Source: Actinomycetes bacterium (GTDB lineage: Bacteria; Actinomycetota; Actinomycetes; Actinomycetales; Cellulomonadaceae). From it: 42,652 nt of DNA. Positions 21,546 through 30,262 of the stretch are shown in pieces (the first letter of the stretch is position 1; every line of letters begins with the position of its first letter). The translations under genes and the position numbers were made by a program. The stretch spans positions 1-42,652 of the forward strand of contig JAJYSG010000015.1 of assembly GCA_021793675.1 (NCBI GenBank), in the 5' to 3' direction. A model generated the notes under the pieces. That model was not told the DNA's origin, made no database searches, and saw only the letters and a program-made list of their open reading frames with translations.

Positions 21546-24488
21546 TCAGTCGTCGAGCTCGGCCTCCGGCGCCCGCCGCTCGTCGGCCAGCACCACCTCG
21601 AGCGCCCATCGCCGGTCCCAGCGGCCGACGAGCTGGGCCAGGCCGGCGGCCAGGCCGGACGTCGTCACGGCATGCACGCCGCCCGCGTCGACCCACCACT
21701 CGACGTCGGCGCCGTCCACGCGCAGGTCGTCGTGCTCCCACCAGGTGCGCGGCGCACCGTCACCCAGCACGACGCGGGCCGCGTCCGGCACGGGCTGACG
21801 CACGCCGTCACCGGTGACGGCGCCCTCCGCCAGCTCGGACGCCAGTGGCAGGTCGAGCAGCTCGGCCAGCGCCGCCGGCTCGCCACCGCCCAGCACCGGC
21901 ACCATCGCCGCGACGTCGGTGCGCTGCCGCCACATCGGTGCGTCGGCCACGGCGCCGTCCTCGGCGGCCACCAGCGCGGCACGGTCCGCGGCGACGAGGG
22001 CGACCACGTGCTCCGGCGGCGCCGCGGACGCGTGCGCGGCCGGCTCCGCCGCGTGCGCCGCCAGCCGCGCCAGCGCCCGCCATGCGGTGACGGCATCCTC
22101 CGCCGCCACGGTGCGGCCCACCGGGAGGGCATCGAGCAAGCCCACCCAGCCCGGCAGGTCCAGCGCGTCGAGCACCACCCCGCCGAGCGCGGCCAGCACC
22201 TCGTCGTCCAAGCCGTCGAGCCAGTCCGGCGCCGGCGGCAGCCAGCCCGACGCGCCGCGCCGCCGGAACGGTCCGTCGACCGGTCCACGGGTGCGCAGCC
22301 ACCAGGACGTGTACGACGCCGCGCGCCGCCCGCGCTCGTCGATCACCGGCGTGGTCAGTGCCCGCCGCAGCTCGGGCGTCCCGGCGATGAGCCGGACCGC
22401 TTCGGGCCACGCCTCGTCGAGCACCGCGTCGAGGTCGGCGACCGCGGCGACGTCCCCGACGAAGGCACCCGGCGCCAGCTCGTCGGCCAGCTGCTCCAGG
22501 TACTCCGGCCAGCCGTCGAGCGCCTCGTCGGGCTCGCCGGCCTCGGGGTCCGCGACGACATCCCGCACCCGCACCACGACGAGCGACGAGCGCACCCCCA
22601 CGGCGCGCAGCACGTCCCGCCCCCACCGGTCGACGGCCGCGACGCTCACCGGTGCGAGCACCCGGTCGTCGAGCAGCCGGGACGCCGGGGACCCCGGCAG
22701 CACCAGGCCCTGCGCGGGGGCGGGCCCACCGTCCGCCGCGACCAGCTCGACGAGTCCCAGCCAGGCGAGCTCAGGCGTGGACCCGTCCTCGACCACGCGC
22801 GCGACGAGGTCGAGGACCGCGGCGGTCACCGCGGCGTCCCCCTCCTCCTGCTCGAGCACCGCCCGCCGCACCGGCTCGCCGGCCAGCAGCTGCGCCAGCG
22901 TCGCCGGTGCGGCGCCCAGCCGCTCCATCACCGGGTCGGCCGACTGCGGGTCGACGATCCGCACGCCCCAGGCCGTCAGCGCGTGCACCGTGGCAGGGTC
23001 CAGCCGGGCGACGTCGTCCGCGGCGAGCAGCAGCGCGCCCCGGGCACCCCGCACCACGCGGCCACCGGCGAGCGGCACGGGCAGCGCCGCGAGTGCCTCG
23101 CGGGCCAGCGGGTCCTCGACGGCGCCCGCCAGCGCGGCGTAGACCTCCGGCGCCAGCACCAGCGGCAGCTCGTCCACCACCTCGGCGAGCGGGCGCGCCT
23201 CCACACCGAGGGCGCGAGCCTGGGACGCGTACCGCGCGGGGAGCCGCACCAGGCCACCCACGTAGGCCGCGAGCGCGGCGGTCGCGCGCTCGTCGAGCGG
23301 CGGCTCGGTGACGACGGCCGCCTGCGGCGCGACGAGGTCCGCCGCACCGGGCAGCAGGGGCGTAGGGCCGAGCCGCTCGACGATCCGAGCGGCGAGGGCC
23401 GCGTCCACCCGGCCGGAGGGCAGCCCGACCGGGACCAGCGCCAACGGGTCGCCGCCCTCGGCGGCCACGCGGGCGGCGAGGGCGGCGTAGGCCTCGGCGG
23501 CACGGTCGAGCAACGCGTCGGTCAGCGGACCGGGCGCCACGTGACGCCGCGTCGGGTCCAGCGGGAGCGTGGCGACGAACAGCGCCGGCAGCGTCACCGG
23601 GTCGTCGGTGGGGGTGGGCGCGTGCACCACGTGCGGCCAGTCCGCCGCTCCACCGGCCTCGCGCGGCAGGGCCCACGTCACGCGCCAGGCGCGGGCGTCC
23701 CGCTCCTCGACCGGACGACCGGCCAGCAGCGCCAACGGCAGGTCACCCTCCGCGGTGGTCACCGTCCAGCGCTGCGCCACGTCGGCGAGCCGCCGCACCC
23801 GCTCGTCGTCCTCGACGACGATCTCGACGAGGCCCGGCAGGGCCAGCAGCAGGGCGTCGTCGACGCCGGCCAGCATGGTGGCGACCTCGTCGGCCGCGAC
23901 CTCGTCGCGCAGCTCGAGGACCACCGCGGTGTCGTAGCCCGTCGGGGGGCGTCCCTCGGCCGGCCACGGCAGCCGCAGCGCGGGCAGCGAGCCGTCGCGG
24001 CGGCGCACCTCGTCGGCCAACCCCGGCACGCCGACCGACGCGGCCCCCAGCGCCGCCGCGGTGTCGGCCACCGAGAACCGCACGCCGCCGCTCGTCGACA
24101 GCACGCTGACCTCGTCGGACACCGCCCGCACCGCCGCGAACCCGACGCCGAAGCGGCCGACCGTCCGGCCGTCACGCTTGGCCGAGGCGCGCATCGACGC
24201 CAGCGAGGCGACGCCCTGCGCCGTCAGCGCCTCGCCGGTGTTGGCGGCGACGAGGACGGCGCGGCCGTCCGTGCGCGCCAGGCGCAGCAGCAGGTGCCCC
24301 GGCACGCCGCCGCGGACGGCCGCGTCCGAGGCGTTCTGCGCCAGCTCGACCAGCACGCGGTCGCGGTAGTAGCCGCGGGCGTGGTCCTCCTCGGTGTTGG
24401 CGTCCTCCCGCAGGCGTGCCGGCAGGGTGCGCCACGCCTCCAGCACGGCGGCGCGCAGGGCGGCGGTGCCGAAGGCGTCGCCGGTCAC
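21546..24488 (-). CDS. Sacsin-like GHKL-ATPase-domain protein
   Basis: The protein has 980 residues. The N-terminal domain (about 10-190) is a sacsin/Hsp90-type ATP fold: E48 to N52 in VELAQNASDAA (N box), AANTGEAL at 82-89 (G1, with Asn83 where classical GHKL proteins have Asp) and VGRFGVGFAAVRAVSD at 110-125 (G2 lid). The remaining 790 residues are Ala/Leu/Val-rich with no recognised domain. Similar actinobacterial proteins are annotated only by this N-terminus; chaperone-like or DNA-related roles are guesses. It overlaps the DUF3027 gene by GTGA and is third in the CSD-DUF3027-ATPase operon. The stop is at 21546. Confidence 0.75.
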   Translation of the reverse strand: MTGDAFGTAALRAAVLEAWRTLPARLREDANTEEDHARGYYRDRVLVELAQNASDAAVRGGVPGHLLLRLARTDGRAVLVAANTGEALTAQGVASLASMRASAKRDGRTVGRFGVGFAAVRAVSDEVSVLSTSGGVRFSVADTAAALGAASVGVPGLADEVRRRDGSLPALRLPWPAEGRPPTGYDTAVVLELRDEVAADEVATMLAGVDDALLLALPGLVEIVVEDDERVRRLADVAQRWTVTTAEGDLPLALLAGRPVEERDARAWRVTWALPREAGGAADWPHVVHAPTPTDDPVTLPALFVATLPLDPTRRHVAPGPLTDALLDRAAEAYAALAARVAAEGGDPLALVPVGLPSGRVDAALAARIVERLGPTPLLPGAADLVAPQAAVVTEPPLDERATAALAAYVGGLVRLPARYASQARALGVEARPLAEVVDELPLVLAPEVYAALAGAVEDPLAREALAALPVPLAGGRVVRGARGALLLAADDVARLDPATVHALTAWGVRIVDPQSADPVMERLGAAPATLAQLLAGEPVRRAVLEQEEGDAAVTAAVLDLVARVVEDGSTPELAWLGLVELVAADGGPAPAQGLVLPGSPASRLLDDRVLAPVSVAAVDRWGRDVLRAVGVRSSLVVVRVRDVVADPEAGEPDEALDGWPEYLEQLADELAPGAFVGDVAAVADLDAVLDEAWPEAVRLIAGTPELRRALTTPVIDERGRRAASYTSWWLRTRGPVDGPFRRRGASGWLPPAPDWLDGLDDEVLAALGGVVLDALDLPGWVGLLDALPVGRTVAAEDAVTAWRALARLAAHAAEPAAHASAAPPEHVVALVAADRAALVAAEDGAVADAPMWRQRTDVAAMVPVLGGGEPAALAELLDLPLASELAEGAVTGDGVRQPVPDAARVVLGDGAPRTWWEHDDLRVDGADVEWWVDAGGVHAVTTSGLAAGLAQLVGRWDRRWALEVVLADERRAPEAELDD

Positions 24489-25468
24489 GGCAGGGTGGGC
24501 TCCTCGGGCTCCTCGGCCGGCGGCTCGGGCTCGTCGGCCGGCACGTCGAACACCGCCGCAACGGGCTCCGCAGGCTCGTCGGCCGGCACGTCGAGCACCG
24601 CCGCAACGGGCTCCGCAGGCTCGTCGGCCGGCACGTCGAACACCGCCGCAACGGGCTCCGCGGGCTCCTCGGGCACGTCCGCAGCATGCGACACGTCGAC
24701 GACGTCCGGGACCACCTCGACGGGTGTGGCGTGCCCGGCCACGACGATCTCGACGGCCTCGTCGTCGACGATCGGATCCGGCGGCGGCCACTCGGTCACG
24801 GCCGCGACGTCCGTCTCGGAGTGCGCCCCGCAGCCGTGGTCGAGGCTGACGACCTTGCCGTCGTCGGGCGACCACTCGTTGCCGCACACCCCGAACACCT
24901 GCCCGAGCGAGCCCTGCAGCGGCACCAGGAACCCGCACGTGGCGCACGCGGCCTCCGAGGCGAGCGATCCGGCGCTCGTCGGCCCGCGCGCGCCGCGGTA
25001 CCAACGCTGCGCGGCCTGCTCGCGCCCCTCGGGCGAGAGGATCCGCTCGCGTGCCAGCGCCAGCTCGTCGATCGCCACCGCGTCGAGCTCCGGGTCGCCG
25101 GTGGACTTCCAGCCGGGGACGAGCCGCGGGTCGTCGGGCCGGAAGGGCAGCACGTCGCCCGGGCCGACGTCGCCCGGACGGAGTCGATCGGCCCACGGCA
25201 CCCACGGCTTGGCCAGGATCGCCTCGGCACCCGGGAGCAACGCCGCCTCGTTCACGGTGACGGTGCGGCCGCGCGGCACCCGCGCGACCGTGACCGTCCA
25301 CTCCCACCCGTGGTAGCCACGGGCCAGGTTGGCGAACCGGTGCGAGACCAGCCGGTCCGCCTCCTCGACGGCGCCGAGGTAGTCGCCGACGTCCGCAGGG
25401 TCCTCGGCCAGCTCCACCGCGACCTCGCGCGCGAGGTCGACGGCCTTGTGCAGCACGGCGTCGGCCAC
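24485..25468 (-). CDS. DUF3027-family protein with C-terminal repeats
   Basis: The protein has 327 residues. The conserved part (1-215) has YHGWEWTVTVARVPRGRTVTVNE, VLPFRPDDPRLVPGW and a Cys-rich zinc-like site formed by CATCG, VCGNEWSP and HGCGAHSE. After about residue 240 the chain is acidic and Pro-rich, with three copies of a 15-residue unit (EPAEPVAAVFDVPAD). The family is actinobacterial with no known activity. The start GTG 25468 lies 2 nt after the cold-shock gene stop, and the end overlaps the sacsin-like gene. This tight arrangement implies one transcript and perhaps a shared process. Confidence 0.8.
   Translation of the reverse strand: MADAVLHKAVDLAREVAVELAEDPADVGDYLGAVEEADRLVSHRFANLARGYHGWEWTVTVARVPRGRTVTVNEAALLPGAEAILAKPWVPWADRLRPGDVGPGDVLPFRPDDPRLVPGWKSTGDPELDAVAIDELALARERILSPEGREQAAQRWYRGARGPTSAGSLASEAACATCGFLVPLQGSLGQVFGVCGNEWSPDDGKVVSLDHGCGAHSETDVAAVTEWPPPDPIVDDEAVEIVVAGHATPVEVVPDVVDVSHAADVPEEPAEPVAAVFDVPADEPAEPVAAVLDVPADEPAEPVAAVFDVPADEPEPPAEEPEEPTLP
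24541..24675 (-). repeat. 45-bp coding tandem repeat, three copies
   Basis: Units start at 24541, 24586 and 24631. The first two differ at one base; the third diverges at its end. The period is 15 codons, so copy number can change without breaking the DUF3027 frame. The repeats encode an acidic Pro/Ala tail. Confidence 0.9.
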
Positions 25469-25470
25469 GG

Positions 25471-25854
25471 TCAGGCCTCGAGATCGTCGGCGACGGCCCG
25501 CAGCAGCTGCGCGTACTTGCCGGCGCGCTCCTTCTCGGGGTAGCGCCCCCGCCGCAGGTCGTTGCTCACCTTGTCCAGCACCTTGATGAGGTCCTCGACG
25601 ACGACGACCATCTCGTCGGGCCCGCGGCGCTTGGCCTTGGCCACCGACGGCATGGGCTCGAGGAGCTTGACCGCGAGGGCCTGCGGCCCGCGACGGCCGT
25701 CCGCGACGCCGAACTCGACCTTGGCGCCCGGCTTGGGCGCGGTCACGCCGGCGGGCAGCGCCGAGGCGTGCAGGAACACTTCGCCACCGTCATCGCTGGC
25801 GATGAAGCCGAATCCACGCTCGGCGTCGAACCACTTGACCTTGCCGGTCGGCAC
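25471..25854 (-). CDS. Cold-shock-domain protein with C-terminal extension
   Basis: The protein has 127 residues. The CSD spans 1-65: GKVKWFDAERGFGFIASDDG holds RNP1 (GFGFI), and VFLHASAL holds RNP2. The C-terminal 55 residues are charged and helical (EMVVVVEDLIKVLDKVSNDL), unlike the 67-residue CspA type. CSD proteins bind single-stranded RNA or DNA and melt RNA structure. GTG 25854 is selected because AGGGG lies 7 nt upstream and MPTGKVKWF is the usual N-terminus. It is the first gene of the operon with the DUF3027 and sacsin-like genes. Confidence 0.88.
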   Translation of the reverse strand: MPTGKVKWFDAERGFGFIASDDGGEVFLHASALPAGVTAPKPGAKVEFGVADGRRGPQALAVKLLEPMPSVAKAKRRGPDEMVVVVEDLIKVLDKVSNDLRRGRYPEKERAGKYAQLLRAVADDLEA

Positions 25855-26020
25855 GGCGCACCCCTTGTCTCGTGACACTGCAACTCCCGGAGTTTACCGG
25901 CCGGGTCGCGCTCAGGTCCCCCGTTGCTCCTCGCGGCCGGCCAGGTCCCGTGTCCCCGGCTGCTCGGCGCCCGACGAGGTCGTCGTCCGCCGCCCGCCCG
26001 ACCGCGCCGGGTGGCGCCCC

Positions 26021-26130
26021 GACCGGCGGCCTGACCACGCCGGACGGCACCCTGACCGGCGGCCCGACCGCGCCGGACGGCACCCTGACCGGCGGCCCGA
26101 CCGCGCCGGACGCCGCCCTGACCGGCGGCC
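26021..26130. repeat. 33-bp tandem repeat in the gap upstream of the cold-shock gene
   Basis: The 11-mer GACCGGCGGCC recurs at 26021, 26054, 26087 and 26120, always 33 bp apart, with highly similar sequence between. It lies inside a 370-bp gap (25855-26224) with no gene I can support on either strand. Frames through it are low-complexity R/G/P. No spacers of unrelated sequence exist, so it is not a CRISPR array. Confidence 0.85.
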
Positions 26131-26224
26131 ATGCCCGCCGGGGCGCCCTGACGCGCGCTCCGCGGGCCCGACGAGCGCGCCGGGACGCCCTCGCGGGCCG
26201 GCCCTCGCCGCGGGGCGCCGGCGG

Positions 26225-27442
26225 TCAGCCTTCGGCGAGGCGGTCGAGCGCGAGGGCGGCGAGCACGGCCGGACCGACCGCGAGCGCCGCGTCGGAGAAC
26301 CGGGCGGCCGCCGAGTGGTTGTAGGGCGCGGTGGCGGGGTCGAGCTCGGGCGGCGTGGCACCGAGCCAGAAGAACGCCCCCGGCACCTGCTCCAGGACGT
26401 ACGAGAAGTCCTCGGCACCGAGGACGGGCTGCGGGTCCTCGGCGTAGGCGTGCTCGTCGTACATCGCCGTGGTGAGCGCCGCGAGCCGGGCGACCTCCGA
26501 GGCGTGGTTGACGGTCACCGGGTAGCCGGGGATCCACTCGAGCGTCGCAGTCATGCCGTGGGCGGACGCGATGCCCTCGACCAGGCGACGGACCCGCTCC
26601 TCCGCGGCGGCGCGGTGGACGGCCGAGAGCGTGCGGACCGTGGCGTCGAGGAGGGCATCGTCCGGGATGACGTTGTTGGCGGTGCCGGCCTGGATGAGGC
26701 CGGCCGTCACGACCACGGGGTCGAACACGTCGAACGTGCGGGTCACCATCGACTGCAGCGCGAGCAGCATCTCCGCCGCGACCGGGACCGGGTCCGCCGC
26801 GTACCAGGGCGTGGAGCCGTGCCCGCCACGGCCGTGCACGACGACGCGGAACCGGTCGGCGGCGGCCAGCAACGGCCCCGGGCGGGACGCGACGCGGCCG
26901 GCCGGCCGCAACGACGCCTGCACGTGCAGGCCGTAGCCGGCCACCACGCGCTGCCCCGCGGCGTCCAGGACGCCCTCGGAGATCATGAGCTCCGCGCCGC
27001 CGTCGCCCTCCTCCCCCGGCTGGAACATGAAGACCACCGAGCCGGGCAGCTCGGCGCGGCGTGCCGCCAGCAGCCGGGCGGCGCCCACCAGGCCCGCGAC
27101 GTGCATGTCATGCCCGCAGGCGTGCATCGCCCCGACGTTCTCGGACGTGAACGGCTCGCCGGTCGCCTCCGTGACGGGCAGCGCGTCCATGTCCCCCCGC
27201 AGCAGCACGGCGGGACCGGGCCGGCCGCCGTGCAGCACCGCGACCACCGAGTCGAGCGCCCGCCCGGTCGCCACCTCCAGGCCGAGCGGACCGAGCGCGT
27301 CGAGGATCCGCGCCTGCGTCACCGGCAGCCGCAGCCCGATCTCGGGCGTGCGGTGCAGCGCGTGGCGCAGCTCGGCGACCTGCGGCAGCTGGGCGGCGGC
27401 GTCCGCACGGAGCGCGGCGAGGACGGCAGGATCCAGGGTCAT
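26225..27442 (-). CDS. M20-family amidohydrolase (N-acyl amino acid/hippurate hydrolase type)
   Basis: The protein has 405 residues. Metal ligands of the M20D amidohydrolase group are visible: C109 and H111 (MHACGHDMHVAGLVG), E144 and E145 (FQPGEEGDGGAE), and a late GAEDFSYVLEQVPGAFFWLG block containing the second-site ligands. A lid domain near 190-300 includes HGRGGHGSTP. Members hydrolyse N-acyl or N-aminoacyl amides such as hippurate or IAA conjugates in the cytoplasm. ATG 27442 has GGAAGG 8 nt upstream. It is divergent from the helicase-associated gene. The substrate is unassigned. Confidence 0.85.
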   Translation of the reverse strand: MTLDPAVLAALRADAAAQLPQVAELRHALHRTPEIGLRLPVTQARILDALGPLGLEVATGRALDSVVAVLHGGRPGPAVLLRGDMDALPVTEATGEPFTSENVGAMHACGHDMHVAGLVGAARLLAARRAELPGSVVFMFQPGEEGDGGAELMISEGVLDAAGQRVVAGYGLHVQASLRPAGRVASRPGPLLAAADRFRVVVHGRGGHGSTPWYAADPVPVAAEMLLALQSMVTRTFDVFDPVVVTAGLIQAGTANNVIPDDALLDATVRTLSAVHRAAAEERVRRLVEGIASAHGMTATLEWIPGYPVTVNHASEVARLAALTTAMYDEHAYAEDPQPVLGAEDFSYVLEQVPGAFFWLGATPPELDPATAPYNHSAAARFSDAALAVGPAVLAALALDRLAEG

Positions 27443-27548
27443 GGTGGGTGCCTTCCGGGAGCGGGGCCGACACGTCACGCTAGCGCCCGACGAGGTTCGC
27501 ACGCCGTGATCGGCACCCGCACTGGCGGTGGCGCCGCCCGCCCGACCG

Positions 27549-27554
27549 TAAAGT
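27549..27554 (+). promoter_or_regulatory. -10 element of the helicase-associated gene (leaderless)
   Basis: TAAAGT fits TANNNT and ends 7 nt before ATG 27562. GTG codons at 27553 and 27556 are in frame but overlap the hexamer, so the ATG is the better start. Confidence 0.5.
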
Positions 27555-27561
27555 GGTGCGG

Positions 27562-30252
27562 ATGGCCATCTCCGCCTACCTCTCCGCGCTGGACGACGAG
27601 CAGCTCGTCGCCGTGCTGCGCCGCAGGCCGGACCTGGCCACGCCGTCGCCCGTGACGCTGACGTCGCTCGCCGCCCGGGCCACGTCACGCTCGAGCCTGG
27701 AGCGCGCGCTCGCCGCGGTGGACGCCGCCGTGCTGCAGGCCGTCGAGGCGGTGGTGGCGCTGGCTCCGGACGGACCGCCCAGCCGCGAGCGCGTCGTCGC
27801 CGCGATCGCCGGGCCGGAGCACGTCGCGACGAGCGTCACGACGGACGACGCGGCGCTCGCCGGACGCGCGCTGGACGAGGCCGTCGCCCTGGCCCTGGTG
27901 TGGCCGGACGAGGACGGCCTGCACGCCGCTCCCGGGCTCGCGGGCATCCTCGGCCCGTACCCGGCGGGCCTCGCGCCGGCCCCGTCGGACGCGGAGCCGT
28001 TCGCCGGGGCGCCGGCCGGGCCGCCGTTCCCGGGGCTGCCGCCCACGGCACCGTCGCCCGCGCTGGCGGCCACCGGGGCACCGCCAGCCGCGCCGGCGTC
28101 CACCCCGGCCGTGCCCGACGACCTGCCGCCCGACGCGCGCGCCGTGCTCGACGCGCTGACGTGGGGCCCTCCGGTGGGACTCGTGCCGGCCGCCGGCAAC
28201 CCCGCCGTGCCGGCCGTCGCCCAGCTGCTGGACGCCGGTCTCCTGGTGCGCGGCGGTGCGCGCCAGGTGGTGCTGCCGCGCGTCGTGGCGCTCGCGCTGC
28301 GGCAGGGACGCACGCACCGCGGGGTCGCCCGGCCACCGGTCCCGGACCTGCCGGTGCGCCGCGCCGACGTCATCGCCGCCGAGTCCGCGGCCGCCGCCGA
28401 CAGGATCGTGCGGCACGTCGTTCGCCTGGTGGCGGCCTGGGGCGAGGTGCCGCCGTCGGCGCTGCGCGCCGGGGGGCTCGGGGTCCGGGACCTGCGGCTG
28501 CTGGCACGCGACCTCGACGTCGACGAGGCCGAGGCTGCGTTCGTCGTCGAGCTGGCAGGCATGGCGGGGCTCGTCGCGGACGACGGCGAGGAGCATCCCT
28601 CGTTCGCCCCGACGGAGGAGGCGGACGCCTGGTTGCGGCGCGACCTGCCGGCCCGGTGGGCGCAGCTGGCGGTCGCCTGGCTGACGAGCGAGCGCACGCC
28701 GTGGCTCGTCGGCACGCGCGACGACCGGGGAGCGGCGCACGGCGCGCTCGAGCCGGACCTGCACCGCCGCTGGGCGCCGCGCGTCCGCGCCGCGGTGCTC
28801 GACGTGCTCGCCACGCTGCCACCCGGTGCGGCGGCCGGGCTGGACGACGTGCTGGCGGTGCTCCGCTGGCGCACGCCGCGCAGCGTGCCGCCCTCGGGGG
28901 CCGTCGCCGCGCTGCTGCGGGAGGCCGCGCTGCTCGGGGTGACCGGCGCCGACGCACTCGCCCCGGCCGGAGGCGCCCTGTGCCCCTCCGGAGCCGCGAC
29001 GGACCGTACGGCAGGGGCCGAAGGGACGGCCGTCGCGCCGAGCGCCCGCGCACCCGCGCGCGCCGGCACGGGCGAGCGCAGGGCGGCGCAGCGCGGCGCC
29101 GACGAGCTGGTGGCCGGTGCCGCGGCCGCCCTCGCCGCGTCGCTGCCGGAGGCCGTGGGCGACGTGCTGCTCCAGGGCGATCTCACGGGCATCGTGCCGG
29201 GACGGCCCGACGACCGGCTGGCCGCGCTGCTCGACCGCACCGCCGTCGTCGAGTCCCGTGGCGGTGCGCTGACGGTGCGCTTCACGCCCGAGTCCATCCG
29301 CGCCGCGCTCGACGCGGGCGCGTCGGCCGACGACCTGCTGTCCGAGCTGGCTGCCGTCGCACGGGGCGGCGTGCCGCAGCCGCTGCAGTACCTCGTCCGT
29401 GACACCGCCCGCCGGCACGGCATGCTGCGCGCCGGCGTGGCCCTGTCCTACCTGCGGGCCGACGACCCGGCGCTGCTGGCCGGGCTGCCCGACGACCCCC
29501 GCCTCGCAGGCCTGGGCCTGCGCCTGCTCGCCCCGACGGTGCTGGTGGCCGCCGCGCCGCCGACAGAGCTGGTGGCCGCGCTGCGCGAGCGGGGCCTCGC
29601 GCCGGTGGTCGAGGGGCCCGACGGGCTCGTCGTGCACGCGCCGGCCGCCGCGCGGCGGACCCGACCGCGGGCGCGCCGCGACGAGCAGCCGCCCGATGAC
29701 GCGGTGCGGCTGACCGCCCTGGTGCAGCGCCTGCGCCGTGCCGAGGCGGACGCCGGCGGCGGCGCGCTCCACGGTGGCACGCCGCTCGGGACCGGTGCCC
29801 ACGGCGGCGCCTCGCGTGAGGGCGGCGCCCACGGCGCGGTACCCCCCGACGACGGCGCTCACGGCGCCGTTCCGCACCGCGGCGCCCCGCAGCCGGCCGT
29901 CACCGGCGCCATGGATCCGGGTCCCGGTGGCGCGCCGGCGCTCGCCAGCGGCCGCCGGATCGCCGGACGCACCGCCACGGCGCTCGGGCGCGCCGGCGGT
30001 GCGGCGACCGGGACCGGGACCGGGACCGACGGAACAGCCGACCCGGCCGGAGCGTTGCTGCTGCTGCGTGAGGCGGCCGCCGAGCGTGAGCTCGTCTGGG
30101 TCGACGTCGTCGGCGGCAGGGGTGTGCTGGAACGGCGGCTGCTGCGCCCCGTGAGCGTCGACGGCGGCCGGCTGCGTGCCGTCGACCCCGCCCGCGAGGC
30201 CGAGCTCGTCGTCGCGGTGCACCGCATCGCCGGCGTGGCACGTGCGACCTGA
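27562..30252 (+). CDS. Helicase-associated (Helicase_C_3/XPB-DRII type) protein
   Basis: The protein has 896 residues. It lacks Walker A and DEAD motifs, so it is not a helicase itself. The N-terminal half is helical (AISAYLSALDDEQLVAVLRRRPDLA), with Pro/Ala linkers at about 135-185 and 480-520. The C-terminal region around DVLLQGDLTGIVPGRPDD and PLQYLVRDTARRHG matches the helicase-associated domain found next to bacterial XPB. A Gly-His-rich stretch (about 730-775, GAHG repeats) precedes the end. The XPB helicase gene follows after 10 nt with its GAGAGG overlapping this stop. A partner or loader role for XPB is inferred from this pairing. Confidence 0.8.
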   Translation: MAISAYLSALDDEQLVAVLRRRPDLATPSPVTLTSLAARATSRSSLERALAAVDAAVLQAVEAVVALAPDGPPSRERVVAAIAGPEHVATSVTTDDAALAGRALDEAVALALVWPDEDGLHAAPGLAGILGPYPAGLAPAPSDAEPFAGAPAGPPFPGLPPTAPSPALAATGAPPAAPASTPAVPDDLPPDARAVLDALTWGPPVGLVPAAGNPAVPAVAQLLDAGLLVRGGARQVVLPRVVALALRQGRTHRGVARPPVPDLPVRRADVIAAESAAAADRIVRHVVRLVAAWGEVPPSALRAGGLGVRDLRLLARDLDVDEAEAAFVVELAGMAGLVADDGEEHPSFAPTEEADAWLRRDLPARWAQLAVAWLTSERTPWLVGTRDDRGAAHGALEPDLHRRWAPRVRAAVLDVLATLPPGAAAGLDDVLAVLRWRTPRSVPPSGAVAALLREAALLGVTGADALAPAGGALCPSGAATDRTAGAEGTAVAPSARAPARAGTGERRAAQRGADELVAGAAAALAASLPEAVGDVLLQGDLTGIVPGRPDDRLAALLDRTAVVESRGGALTVRFTPESIRAALDAGASADDLLSELAAVARGGVPQPLQYLVRDTARRHGMLRAGVALSYLRADDPALLAGLPDDPRLAGLGLRLLAPTVLVAAAPPTELVAALRERGLAPVVEGPDGLVVHAPAAARRTRPRARRDEQPPDDAVRLTALVQRLRRAEADAGGGALHGGTPLGTGAHGGASREGGAHGAVPPDDGAHGAVPHRGAPQPAVTGAMDPGPGGAPALASGRRIAGRTATALGRAGGAATGTGTGTDGTADPAGALLLLREAAAERELVWVDVVGGRGVLERRLLRPVSVDGGRLRAVDPAREAELVVAVHRIAGVARAT

Positions 30253-30262
30253 GAGGACCCCT

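Noticed and set aside
26021..26130. 33-bp repeats considered as a CRISPR array
   Set aside because: The units are contiguous, with no unique spacers and no cas genes nearby.
25872..26324. Plus-strand frame of 150 codons in the gap upstream of the cold-shock gene
   Set aside because: It consists of the 33-bp repeats and low-complexity R/P/A/G sequence, has no ribosome-binding site, and runs into the amidohydrolase gene.
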